Shown piece by piece: positions 26,601 to 34,631 of a DNA stretch of 64,000 bases. The DNA is from Pseudomonas azadiae (lineage in GTDB: Bacteria; Pseudomonadota; Gammaproteobacteria; Pseudomonadales; Pseudomonadaceae): the NCBI RefSeq assembly GCF_019145355.1, contig NZ_JAHSTY010000002.1:1302001-1366000 (forward strand), in the 5' to 3' direction. The notes under the pieces were generated by a model. The model was not told where the DNA came from and searched no databases. It saw nothing but the letters and a program-made list of their open reading frames with translations. Position 1 is the stretch's first letter. The number at the start of each line of letters is the position of its first letter. A program made the translations under genes and the position numbers.

Positions 26601-27944
26601 ATGAGTGACAGCTACCTTTCGTTCGTCAATTCCCCCTGGGGCCGTCGCCTGGCCCAGGCCGTCGGGTTGCCGCAGCCCTTGCCCCTGCAGCGCCATCGCA
26701 GTGGCCAACAAGGCCTGGCCAACCCGGTCATCGTCGCCGGGGCAGGGCGCCTGGCCGCCGAAGTGGGGCGGATTTTCGCGGCCACCGACACGGTTACCGC
26801 CACCCCGGCCACGCTCAATGCGCCGTCCACGGTGAAAGTGCAAGGCGCGGTAATCGACGCCAGCGTCGTGGCCGATCCGCAGCAACTGGACGCGCTCTAC
26901 GGGTTTTTCCACGCCAACGCCAGGCGCCTCGGCCAACATGGCCGTGTGGTGGTGCTCGGCACCGCGCCGGAGCATTGCGAGGGGTTGCCCCAGGCCATCG
27001 CCCAACGCGCCCTTGAGGGCTTGGTGCGTTCGCTGGCCAAGGAGCTGCGCCGGGCGATCACCGTGCAGTTGATCTATGTGGCACCGGGTGCCGAAGATGC
27101 GCTGGAGAGCAGCTTGCGCTTCTTCCTGTCGCGCCGTTCGGCCTATGTGTCGGGGCAAGTGGTGCGTCTGGAAAAACCGGTGGATGGCCACGTCAGCGTC
27201 AATTGGGACAAGCCTTTTGCCGGCCGCCGCGCCCTGGTCACCGGCGCGTCCCGCGGCATCGGCCTGGCGATCGCCCAGGTGCTGGCGCGCGACGGTGCCC
27301 ACGTCGTCTGCGTGGATGTGCCCCAGGCCCAGACCTCGTTGCAGCAGGCGGCGGACAGTGTCGGTGGTTCGGCGCTGCCCTTGGATATCACCGCAGCGGA
27401 TGCCGTCGCACGGCTGCAGGCCCACGTCAGCCAATACGGCGCATTCGATGTGCTGGTGCACAACGCCGGGATCACCCGTGACAAGACCATCGCCAAAATG
27501 ACCGAGGCTGCGTGGCGCAGTGTGCTGGCGGTCAACCTTGAAGCGCCGTTGCAGTTGAGCGATGCGTTGCTGGCAAACCAGGGCCTGAACCCCGGTGGGC
27601 GCATCGTCTGCGTGTCGTCGATTTCCGGCATTGCCGGCAACCTTGGGCAAAGCAATTACGCGACGTCCAAGGCCGGCGTGATCGGCCTGGTGCAGGGCCT
27701 GGCACCGCGTGCGGCGGCGCAGCATGTCACTGTGAATGCGGTGGCGCCGGGGTTTATCGAAACCCAGATGACTGCAAAAATCCCGCTGATGATCCGTGAA
27801 GCGGGGCGGCGCATGAATTCGCTGTCCCAGGGCGGGCAGCCGATCGACGTCGCCGAGACCATCGCCTGGCTGGCGCACCCGGCGTCGGGCGGAGTCAACG
27901 CCCAGGTCGTACGCGTGTGCGGCCAAAGCCTGCTGGGAGCCTGA
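26601..27944 (+). CDS. 3-oxoacyl-ACP/CoA reductase, long FabG4-like form
   Basis: A 447-residue high-molecular-weight FabG-type reductase. The first 205 or so residues form a Rossmann-like N-terminal domain without a complete nucleotide motif, and the C-terminal half is a classical SDR with VTGASRGIG (about residues 213-221), NAG (HNAGITRD), Ser in VSSISG and Tyr-Lys in NYATSK. This two-domain layout is that of mycobacterial FabG4, which works on 3-oxoacyl-CoA. With the MaoC hydratase and thiolase genes following 3 bp and then -4 bp away, it can supply the hydroxyacyl to ketoacyl step of beta-oxidation, or run in the reverse direction. Confidence 0.9.
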   Translation: MSDSYLSFVNSPWGRRLAQAVGLPQPLPLQRHRSGQQGLANPVIVAGAGRLAAEVGRIFAATDTVTATPATLNAPSTVKVQGAVIDASVVADPQQLDALYGFFHANARRLGQHGRVVVLGTAPEHCEGLPQAIAQRALEGLVRSLAKELRRAITVQLIYVAPGAEDALESSLRFFLSRRSAYVSGQVVRLEKPVDGHVSVNWDKPFAGRRALVTGASRGIGLAIAQVLARDGAHVVCVDVPQAQTSLQQAADSVGGSALPLDITAADAVARLQAHVSQYGAFDVLVHNAGITRDKTIAKMTEAAWRSVLAVNLEAPLQLSDALLANQGLNPGGRIVCVSSISGIAGNLGQSNYATSKAGVIGLVQGLAPRAAAQHVTVNAVAPGFIETQMTAKIPLMIREAGRRMNSLSQGGQPIDVAETIAWLAHPASGGVNAQVVRVCGQSLLGA

Positions 27945-27947
27945 GCC

Positions 27948-28838
27948 ATGGACTACGTGACGCAGATTATCGACCCGCCACCCTCGCGTACCCGCTTGTT
28001 ACTGGACGGCGTGCGGGCCTTGCGCAAGCCCAAGCTCGACGGTGCGCCTGTTCTGCCCAGGGCGCGCCTGGTGCGCTCGGCGGTGGAGCTGTCCGCCGCC
28101 GGCATCACCGCGTATGCGCGTGCCTGTGGTTTTCGCCGCGAGCAGGGCGTGCCGTTGTCGTACCCCCATGTGTTGGCATTCCCGTTGCACTTGATGCTGT
28201 TGACCCGCCCGAGTTTCCCGTACCCGGCCAGCGGCATGGTGCACCTGGCCAATCGCATTCGTCAGCACCAGCGCCTGCACGAAGGCCACGCGTTGCGCCT
28301 GGAGGTGTATTGCGAGCGCTGGGTCGCCCATCCCAAAGGCCAGGCGCTGAGCATCGCCACCCGCGCCTACGGCACCGGCAGCCTGGTGTGGGAGAGCGAC
28401 AGCCTGTACTTGCGCCGTGACGTCAAAGAACCGATTGGCGAGGCGTGGGACGACGCCCTGCCGTTGCAGGAGGAGGGTTTGTTGCGCACCCAACGCTGGG
28501 TGCTGCCCGCCGACCTGGGCCGGCGCTTTGCCAAGGTCTCGGGCGATTTCAACCCGATCCACACATCAGTGATCGGCGCGAAGCTCTTCGGCTTTCGCCG
28601 CGCCATCGCCCATGGCATGTGGACCCTGGGCCGCGCGCTGGCGGCGCAGCAACCGCCCGGCGGGCTGGACCAGGCCGAGGCCCATTGCGACTTCAAACTG
28701 CCGATTTTCCTGCCCGGCCAGGTGGCGCTGTGGAACCTGCCGGTGACCGGCCCGCGCCGTGAGTTCGAGGTGCGCAATTTCGCGGGCGACAAGCCCCATA
28801 TGCGTGGGTTGTTCATCTGGAATGAGAGCCTTAAATGA
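27948..28838 (+). CDS. MaoC-family enoyl/3-hydroxyacyl hydratase
   Basis: A 296-residue double hot-dog protein of the MaoC type. The R-specific hydratase signature DFNPIH, with the catalytic Asp and His, sits in the C-terminal hot-dog followed by AIAHGMWTLG. The N-terminal half (PYPHVLAFPLHLMLLT) has no such motif and probably only shapes the acyl tunnel, as in fused hydratases for long chains. ATG 27948 lies 3 bp after the reductase stop. The stop overlaps the thiolase start by 4 bp. Expected role: interconversion of trans-2-enoyl and 3-hydroxyacyl thioesters. Confidence 0.9.
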   Translation: MDYVTQIIDPPPSRTRLLLDGVRALRKPKLDGAPVLPRARLVRSAVELSAAGITAYARACGFRREQGVPLSYPHVLAFPLHLMLLTRPSFPYPASGMVHLANRIRQHQRLHEGHALRLEVYCERWVAHPKGQALSIATRAYGTGSLVWESDSLYLRRDVKEPIGEAWDDALPLQEEGLLRTQRWVLPADLGRRFAKVSGDFNPIHTSVIGAKLFGFRRAIAHGMWTLGRALAAQQPPGGLDQAEAHCDFKLPIFLPGQVALWNLPVTGPRREFEVRNFAGDKPHMRGLFIWNESLK

Positions 28839-30133
28839 GTGACTACAGCTTCAACCCGGCCCCGGTTCGCCGCGTGGCGATTATCGGCGGCAACCGCATC
28901 CCGTTCGCGCGCTCCAATACGGTGTATGCCCACGACAGCAACCAGGACCTGCTGGTCGCCGCGCTGCAGGGCCTGGTCGAGCGTTACAACCTGCATGGCC
29001 AACGCCTGGGCGAGTTTGCCGCCGGCGCGGTGATCAAGCATTCGCGCGACTTCAACCTGGCGCGCGAGGCGTTGCTCTCCACCACCTTGTCCGCCGACAC
29101 ACCGGCCTACGACGTGCAGCAAGCCTGCGGCACCGGCCTGGAAGCGGCCTTGCTGGTGGCCAACAAGATCGCCCTCGGCCAGATAGAGGTGGGCATTGCC
29201 GGCGGTGCCGACACCACCTCCGACGCGCCGATCGGCATCAACGAGTCCTTGCGTCACACCTTGCTCGCGGCCAACCGCGCCAAGGGCATGGGCGACAAGC
29301 TCAAGGCACTGCTTAAAGCCCGGCCCTCGATGGTGTTCAAGCCGCTGCTGCCGCGCAATGGCGAGCCGCGCACCGGCCTGTCCATGGGCGAGCACTGCGA
29401 AGCAATGGCCAAGCGCTGGCAGATCAAGCGCCTGGCCCAGGATGAGCTGACCCTCACCAGCCATCAGCGCCTGGAGGCGGCTTACAAGCGTGGCTTCTTC
29501 GACGACTTGATCAGCCCCCATCGCGGCCTGGCGAAGGACAACAACCTGCGCGCCGACGCCAGCCTGGCGAAACTCGCCGGTCTGGCGCCGGCCTACGACC
29601 GACAGGACGGCACGCTCACCGCGGGCAACTCCACGCCGCTGACCGATGGCGCCTCGGTGGTGCTGCTGGCCAGCGAAGAATGGGCCGCCGCCAATGGCTG
29701 GCCGGTGCTGGCGTATCTGCGCACCGGCGAGACGGCGGCGGTGAATTTTGTCGACGGCACCGAAGGCTTATTGATGGCCCCGGCGTACGCGGTGCCACGC
29801 ATGCTCAAGCGCGAAGGCCTGAGCTTCAAAGACTTCAATTTCTTCGAGATCCACGAAGCCTTTGCCGCCCAGGTGTTGTGCACCCTCAAGGCCTGGGAAG
29901 ACGCCGATTACTGCCGCACGCGCCTGGGCCTGGATGCGCCGCTGGGCGCCATCGACCGGGCGAAGATGAACGTCAATGGTGGCTCACTCGGCTGCGGCCA
30001 TCCCTTCGCGGCCACGGGTGGCCGGCAATTGGCGACGCTGGCCAAGACCATCCACGAAAACGGCGGCGGGCGCGGCCTGATTTCCATCTGCGCGGCGGGC
30101 GGGCTGGGTATTACCGCCATCGTCGAAAAGTAG
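28835..30133 (+). CDS. acetyl-CoA C-acyltransferase (thiolase, FadI-like)
   Basis: A 432-residue thiolase that cleaves 3-oxoacyl-CoA with CoA, the last step of beta-oxidation. The nucleophilic cysteine lies in QQACGTGLEA, the HEAFAAQ segment is the thiolase NEAFA position with His in place of Asn, as in trifunctional-type (FadI) thiolases, and the second catalytic cysteine is in GGSLGCGHPFAATG. The start overlaps the MaoC stop (ATGA). Length and His substitution favour a FadI-like enzyme over FadA. Confidence 0.93.
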   Translation: MSDYSFNPAPVRRVAIIGGNRIPFARSNTVYAHDSNQDLLVAALQGLVERYNLHGQRLGEFAAGAVIKHSRDFNLAREALLSTTLSADTPAYDVQQACGTGLEAALLVANKIALGQIEVGIAGGADTTSDAPIGINESLRHTLLAANRAKGMGDKLKALLKARPSMVFKPLLPRNGEPRTGLSMGEHCEAMAKRWQIKRLAQDELTLTSHQRLEAAYKRGFFDDLISPHRGLAKDNNLRADASLAKLAGLAPAYDRQDGTLTAGNSTPLTDGASVVLLASEEWAAANGWPVLAYLRTGETAAVNFVDGTEGLLMAPAYAVPRMLKREGLSFKDFNFFEIHEAFAAQVLCTLKAWEDADYCRTRLGLDAPLGAIDRAKMNVNGGSLGCGHPFAATGGRQLATLAKTIHENGGGRGLISICAAGGLGITAIVEK

Positions 30134-30165
30134 TTTTGCCAAAAACAACAACAAGGAAACTGCCC

Positions 30166-31869
30166 ATGAACGCTGTAAGCCTGGAACACACCGAACGGAT
30201 CTGGCTGAACGCTTACTTGCCCGGCGTCCCGGCGGATATCGATGCGGCTATTGAAGACTACCCATCGCTGCGCGAGGTGTTCCTCGAACATCTGGAAAAA
30301 TTCCACGAGCGCGTGGCGTATGTCAGCATCGGCACCGAAATGACCTACGCCGACTGGCAGGTGCAGGGCATTGCATTCGCCGCCTGGCTGCAGGCCCAGG
30401 GCGTGCAGAAGGGCGACCGCGTGGCGCTGATGATGCCCAACTGCCTGCAGTACCCGATCTGCCTGTTGGGGACGATCCTGGCCGGCGCGGTGGTGGTCAA
30501 CGTCAACCCGTTGTACACCGCCCATGAACTCAAGCATCTGCTCAAGGACAGCGGCGCGCAAACCGTGGTGATCTTCGAAAACTTCGCCCATACCCTGGAA
30601 AAAGCCATCGCCGGCAGCAGCGTCAAGCGCGTGGTGATCGCCGCCATCGGCGACTTGCTGGGGACCTTCAAGGGCGCGGCGATGAACTTTATCCTGCGCC
30701 GGGTGCAAAAGCAGGTGCCTGGGTTCAACCTGCCTGGGGCGGTGCGTTTCAACCAGGCCGTGAAACAGGGGCGTGGGCTCAATCATTTTCCGGTGGACCT
30801 GCACCGCGACGACCTGGCCTTCCTGCAATACACCGGCGGCACCACCGGCGATGCCAAGGGCGTGATGCTCAGCCACCGCAATATCATCGCCAACCTGTTG
30901 CAAGCCAAGGCCTGGGTCGGTGACCAACTCAACCAGGACACGCAAGAAACCAATGTCACCTTGCTGCCGCTGTACCACATCTTTTCCCTGACGGTGAACT
31001 GCCTGATGTTCATGTGCCTGGGCGGGCGCAACATCCTGATCGCCAACCCTCGGGACGTGAAGCGGGTGCAGATGATCCTGCGCAAGGAACGCTTCAACGG
31101 CATCGCCGGGGTCAACACGCTGTTCAACGGCTTGCTGGAAAACAAGGATTTTTGCGCGCGGGACTTTTCCGACCTGCGCATGGTGATCGCCGGCGGCATG
31201 GCCACGCACACGGCGGTCGCCAAACGCTGGAAGGAAGTCACCGGCTTGCCGATCATCGAAGGCTATGGCCTGACCGAGTGCTCGCCGGTGGTGAGCATCA
31301 GCCCGATCAACATCGCCCGCATGCGCGAGATGGAATTCACCGGCAGCATCGGCGTGCCATTGCCGTCGACCTGGGTGCGGTTTATCCGCGAAGACGGTGA
31401 ACTGGCCGACATCGGTGAACAGGGCGAACTGCAAGTGCGCGGCCCGCAAGTGATGCAGGGTTACTGGAAACGCCCGGAAGCCACGGCCGAGGTGCTGGAT
31501 GCCGAAGGGTGGTTGTCGACCGGTGATATCGGCGTGATGGATGAGCGCGGCTACATCCGCCTGGTGGACCGCAAGAAGGACATGATCCTGGTCTCGGGCT
31601 TCAACGTGTACCCCAATGAAATCGAGGACGTGGTGGCGCTGCACCCAGGCGTCGCGGAAGTGGCGGCCATTGGTGTGGAAGACGGTGTGACGGGGGAGCG
31701 GGTGAAGATCGTTGTGGTGCGCAAGGACCCGAACCTGACCCAGGAGCAGCTCCTTGCCCATTGCCGGGTGTACCTGACGGGGTACAAGGTGCCTCGGTAT
31801 GTGGAGTTTCGGACCACCGAATTGCCCAAGACCACCGTGGGCAAAGTGCTGCGCCGCGCCTTGCGTTAA
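30166..31869 (+). CDS. long-chain fatty acid-CoA ligase (FadD-like)
   Basis: A 567-residue AMP-forming acyl-CoA synthetase that activates fatty acids for beta-oxidation. The ATP motif YTGGTTGDAKGVML is at about residues 221-234, the AMP motif is EGYGLTECSP, and the C-terminal catalytic lysine region reads LPKTTVGKVLRR. The start at ATG 30166 follows AAGGA (30153-30157); the same frame extends far upstream inside the thiolase gene and is not used. The closest well-known homologues are FadD1/FadD2 of Pseudomonas. It ends the beta-oxidation operon. Confidence 0.94.
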   Translation: MNAVSLEHTERIWLNAYLPGVPADIDAAIEDYPSLREVFLEHLEKFHERVAYVSIGTEMTYADWQVQGIAFAAWLQAQGVQKGDRVALMMPNCLQYPICLLGTILAGAVVVNVNPLYTAHELKHLLKDSGAQTVVIFENFAHTLEKAIAGSSVKRVVIAAIGDLLGTFKGAAMNFILRRVQKQVPGFNLPGAVRFNQAVKQGRGLNHFPVDLHRDDLAFLQYTGGTTGDAKGVMLSHRNIIANLLQAKAWVGDQLNQDTQETNVTLLPLYHIFSLTVNCLMFMCLGGRNILIANPRDVKRVQMILRKERFNGIAGVNTLFNGLLENKDFCARDFSDLRMVIAGGMATHTAVAKRWKEVTGLPIIEGYGLTECSPVVSISPINIARMREMEFTGSIGVPLPSTWVRFIREDGELADIGEQGELQVRGPQVMQGYWKRPEATAEVLDAEGWLSTGDIGVMDERGYIRLVDRKKDMILVSGFNVYPNEIEDVVALHPGVAEVAAIGVEDGVTGERVKIVVVRKDPNLTQEQLLAHCRVYLTGYKVPRYVEFRTTELPKTTVGKVLRRALR

Positions 31870-32157
31870 GCCTTCTCCTCAACCTGTGGGAGCCGGGCTT
31901 GCCCACAACTATCAAAGGCTGGCGAGCTCCTCTGTAGTGAGCGGGCTTGCCCCGCGTTGGGTGGCGAAGCCGCCCCAAACCAGGCGGCTCGGTTCCATCT
32001 GGAACTCGGCGGTGTCTTTATTGGGGCCGCAGCCCAGCGCGGGCGGTGCGACGATTCGACAAGCCCGCTCGCCACAACAGCCCCACTCACTGGGGCTTCA
32101 GTTGATACCCATGGTCATCGCAGGCAAGCCAGCTCCCACAGGGTTCGGGGGTGTTTG
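31870..32157. repeat. nested REP-like repeats in 288-bp intergenic region
   Basis: An outer pair, TGTGGGAGCCGGGCTTGCC (from 31885) and GGCAAGCCAGCTCCCACA (32123-32140), encloses an inner pair of a related family: TGTAGTGAGCGGGCTTGCCC (from 31933) with GCGAAGCCGCCCCA, and a degraded complement at about 32058-32078 (GACAAGCCCGCTCGCCACAA). The region lies between convergent genes and contains no other coding sequence that I can support. Confidence 0.8.
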
Positions 32158-33273
32158 CTAGATCGAACTCACGTTGACCCAGCGCTCTTCCCTGGCCGCC
32201 ACGCGAATCGCCGTCGTCAGCCGCTCTACCTCCCACGCCGCCTCGAAGTCACTGCCATCGGCGCCCTGGCCGGCCACGGCCATGATCAACTCCCGCACTT
32301 CCAGCGTCTTCAACTCGTTGTAGCCCAACTGATGCCCCGGCGCCGGGCTGAATGCCGCATAACCAGGCAGCTCCGGGCCGGCCAGCAGCGTTTGGAACCC
32401 CGCTTGCCCCACGCAATACAGGCGCAATTCATTCAGGCGTTCCTGGTCGAAGGCCAGGGTGCCCAGGGTGCCGCCGATCTCGAAACTCAGGTGGTTCTTG
32501 TAACCGTGCTTGATCCAACTGCTGCTCAGCGTACCCCGGGCACCGTTGGCGAAGCGCAGCAACGCATGCACCTGGTCGTCGACGCTGATCGCACGCAGGT
32601 CGAGGCTGTCGGCGCTGGCGGGGCGCAGGGTGTGCACGGTCTGTGTGTCGGCGCAGACACTGTCGATATCGCCCACCAGATAGCGCGCCATGGCCAGCGC
32701 GTGGCTGCCCAGGTCTGCCAGCGTGCCGCCGGCATGGGTGGCTTCGCAGCGCCAGCCCCATGGCGTTTGCGGGTTGGCCAGGAAGTCCTCGCAGTTCTCA
32801 AGCTGGACGGTGGTGATCTGGCCCAGTACACCGCTGGCGATCATCTGCTTGGCCAAAACGATCATCGGGTTGTGCTGATAGTTGTAGCCGACGCGCGTCA
32901 CCACGCCGGCCACGCTGGCGGCGCGGCGCATCGCCTCGGACTGTTCCAGGCTCACGGCCAACGGTTTCTCGCAATACACCGCCTTGCCCGCCGCAATCGC
33001 CGCCATGGCCATGGGGTAATGCAAATGGTTGGGTGTGGTGATGGCCACCACGTCCACATCGGGGTCATCGATCAGCGCTTGCCAGTCGCTATGGGCCCTG
33101 GCAAAGCCCCACGCCGTGGCGCAGTGCTGTGCGCGTGCGGTATCGGCATCGGCCAGGGCGGCCAGTTTGAGGTGCACGGGCAGTTCAAACACCGTGCGCG
33201 CACTATTGAACGCCAACGCATGGGCACGCCCCATGAAGCCCGTGCCAATCAAGCCGATTCCGAGTTCACGCAT
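32158..33273 (-). CDS. Gfo/Idh/MocA-family oxidoreductase
   Basis: A 371-residue NAD(P)-dependent sugar or inositol dehydrogenase. The Rossmann motif GTGFMG is at residues 10-15 and the family EKP motif (CEKPLAVSLEQ) at about 98. The C-terminal half contains the substrate-binding beta sheet and the GGTLADLGSHALAMARYLVG helix that supplies the catalytic Asp/His (DLGSH). The gene stands alone; no inositol or sugar transport genes flank it. Paired GGAA-N6-TTC elements lie 40-83 bp upstream of its start and resemble binding sites of RpiR-type inositol regulators. The exact sugar is unknown. Confidence 0.9.
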   Translation of the reverse strand: MRELGIGLIGTGFMGRAHALAFNSARTVFELPVHLKLAALADADTARAQHCATAWGFARAHSDWQALIDDPDVDVVAITTPNHLHYPMAMAAIAAGKAVYCEKPLAVSLEQSEAMRRAASVAGVVTRVGYNYQHNPMIVLAKQMIASGVLGQITTVQLENCEDFLANPQTPWGWRCEATHAGGTLADLGSHALAMARYLVGDIDSVCADTQTVHTLRPASADSLDLRAISVDDQVHALLRFANGARGTLSSSWIKHGYKNHLSFEIGGTLGTLAFDQERLNELRLYCVGQAGFQTLLAGPELPGYAAFSPAPGHQLGYNELKTLEVRELIMAVAGQGADGSDFEAAWEVERLTTAIRVAAREERWVNVSSI

Positions 33274-33560
33274 CGCCAGGGTCCTTCTTATTGTTTTGTA
33301 GAAAGCGTATTAATGGAATAAAAATTCTCAAAACTCAATAGATGGAATAAAAATTCATAAAGGATTGATGATCACCCCGGCGAATGCAGCTACATTCACC
33401 CTGTGGCCAAACGCCGTCAGTTAACAAAAGATAACGTAGCGCCGATTGTCAGACGATTCGAAAGCCCGATAGGATGGCCGCTGCTTCCTCCAGGCGCTCT
33501 AGATTGCAGCTTTCAGGCCCCGGAAGGCAGCGATAACAATAATAAATGGGAGAAAGGTCT
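33274..33560. other. divergent intergenic region
   Basis: This 287-bp region carries the paired repeats described separately and the promoter area of the Ycf48-like gene. Between 33360 and 33545 I see no palindrome, REP or coding sequence; a GGAGAAAGG ribosome site (33549-33557) precedes ATG 33561. Confidence 0.55.
33313..33356 (-). promoter_or_regulatory. paired operator-like repeats upstream of Gfo/Idh/MocA gene
   Basis: The 15-base sequence ATGGAATAAAAATTC occurs twice, at 33313-33327 and 33342-33356, with starts 29 bp apart and therefore nearly on the same DNA face. Each copy has the palindromic core GAAT-AAAA-ATTC. This fits the GGAA-N6-TTCC type of site reported for IolR (RpiR family) in Sinorhizobium, except for the last base. 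Placement just upstream of the dehydrogenase supports control of that gene. Confidence 0.55.
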
Positions 33561-34616
33561 ATGAGTGAGCCTGTCATGGGTTGGGTTGTTTGCCGCCCAC
33601 GCGCCGCACGCAAGGTTGCGTTGCTGGCCACAGCGCTCTCGCTGCTGATCGGTGGCGCGTTGTCGACACCGGTACTGGCAGCCAGCGATACCGCCGCAAC
33701 GCCTGCGTTTGCGATTGAATCGCCCAAGGCCGTCAAAGGCCTGATGATCGACGTGGTGCATGCCGGCAAGCGTCTGGTGGCGGTCGGCGATCGCGGGCAC
33801 ATCCTCTATTCCGATGACCAGGGCAACACCTGGACCCAAGCCAAAGTCCCCACCCGGCAACTGCTCACGGCGGTGTTTTTCGTCGATGACAAGCAGGGCT
33901 GGGCGGTGGGCCACGATGCGCAAATTCTCGCCAGCGTCGACGGCGGCGCCACCTGGACCCAGCAATACCAGGACCTCAAGCGCGAAGCCCCGTTGCTCGA
34001 TGTGTGGTTCAACGACGCCAGCCACGGCCTGGCCGTGGGCGCCTACGGTGCATTGATCGAAACCATCGACGGCGGCAAAACCTGGGCAGACGTCAGCGAC
34101 CGCCTCGACAATGAAGACCAGTATCACCTCAATGCCATCGCCCACATCAAGGACGCTGGCCTGTTTATCGTCGGCGAGCAGGGCAGCATGTTCCGTTCCA
34201 GCGACGACGGCCAGACCTGGGAAAAACTCGAAGGCCCCTACGAGGGCTCGCTGTTCGGCGTGATCGGCACCGCTCAACCGCAGACCCTGCTGGCCTATGG
34301 CTTGCGCGGCAACCTGTACCGTTCCGCGGATTTCGGCGGCACCTGGGAGCAGGTCGAATTGAATGCGGCGCGGGGAGCGCTGGAGTTTGGTCTGTCCGGC
34401 GCGACCTTGCTGGAGGATGGCGCCATCGTCGTCGTCGGCAATGGCGGCAGCGTTGTGGTCAGCCGCGACGACGGGCAGACCTTCAGCGTGTTCAACCGCC
34501 CGGACCGTATCTCACTCTCGGCGGTCACAGCGGCGGGCAATGGCAACTTGATTCTGGTCGGGCAGGGCGGCGTGCGCGTCGCGACAGCGGCTGGCGCCGA
34601 ACCGACAAAACAATAA
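33561..34616 (+). CDS. exported Ycf48-like beta-propeller protein
   Basis: A 351-residue periplasmic protein with a signal peptide ending around PVLAA (residue 44) and repeated propeller blades of the Ycf48/BNR type, each with a YSDDQGNTW, SVDGGATW, ETIDGGKTW, RSSDDGQTW or RSADFGGTW turn. ATG 33561 follows GGAGAAAGG; an in-frame ATG at 33546 is less likely. In photosynthetic organisms Ycf48 helps assemble photosystem II, but in Pseudomonas such proteins are found beside RND exporters, as here (the exporter gene begins 15 bp later). The role is probably assistance to export or recognition of a hydrophobic cargo; the substrate is unknown. Confidence 0.85.
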   Translation: MSEPVMGWVVCRPRAARKVALLATALSLLIGGALSTPVLAASDTAATPAFAIESPKAVKGLMIDVVHAGKRLVAVGDRGHILYSDDQGNTWTQAKVPTRQLLTAVFFVDDKQGWAVGHDAQILASVDGGATWTQQYQDLKREAPLLDVWFNDASHGLAVGAYGALIETIDGGKTWADVSDRLDNEDQYHLNAIAHIKDAGLFIVGEQGSMFRSSDDGQTWEKLEGPYEGSLFGVIGTAQPQTLLAYGLRGNLYRSADFGGTWEQVELNAARGALEFGLSGATLLEDGAIVVVGNGGSVVVSRDDGQTFSVFNRPDRISLSAVTAAGNGNLILVGQGGVRVATAAGAEPTKQ

Positions 34617-34631
34617 GAAGGCGGGCAAAGA

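Noticed and set aside
29680..30165. Upstream extension of the acyl-CoA ligase
   Set aside because: The frame passes through the thiolase gene and gives Arg-rich nonsense. AAGGA before 30166 marks the real start.
29908..31761. A 617-codon minus-strand open frame
   Set aside because: It is the antisense shadow of the thiolase end and the acyl-CoA ligase. The product is His/Gln-rich without any domain.
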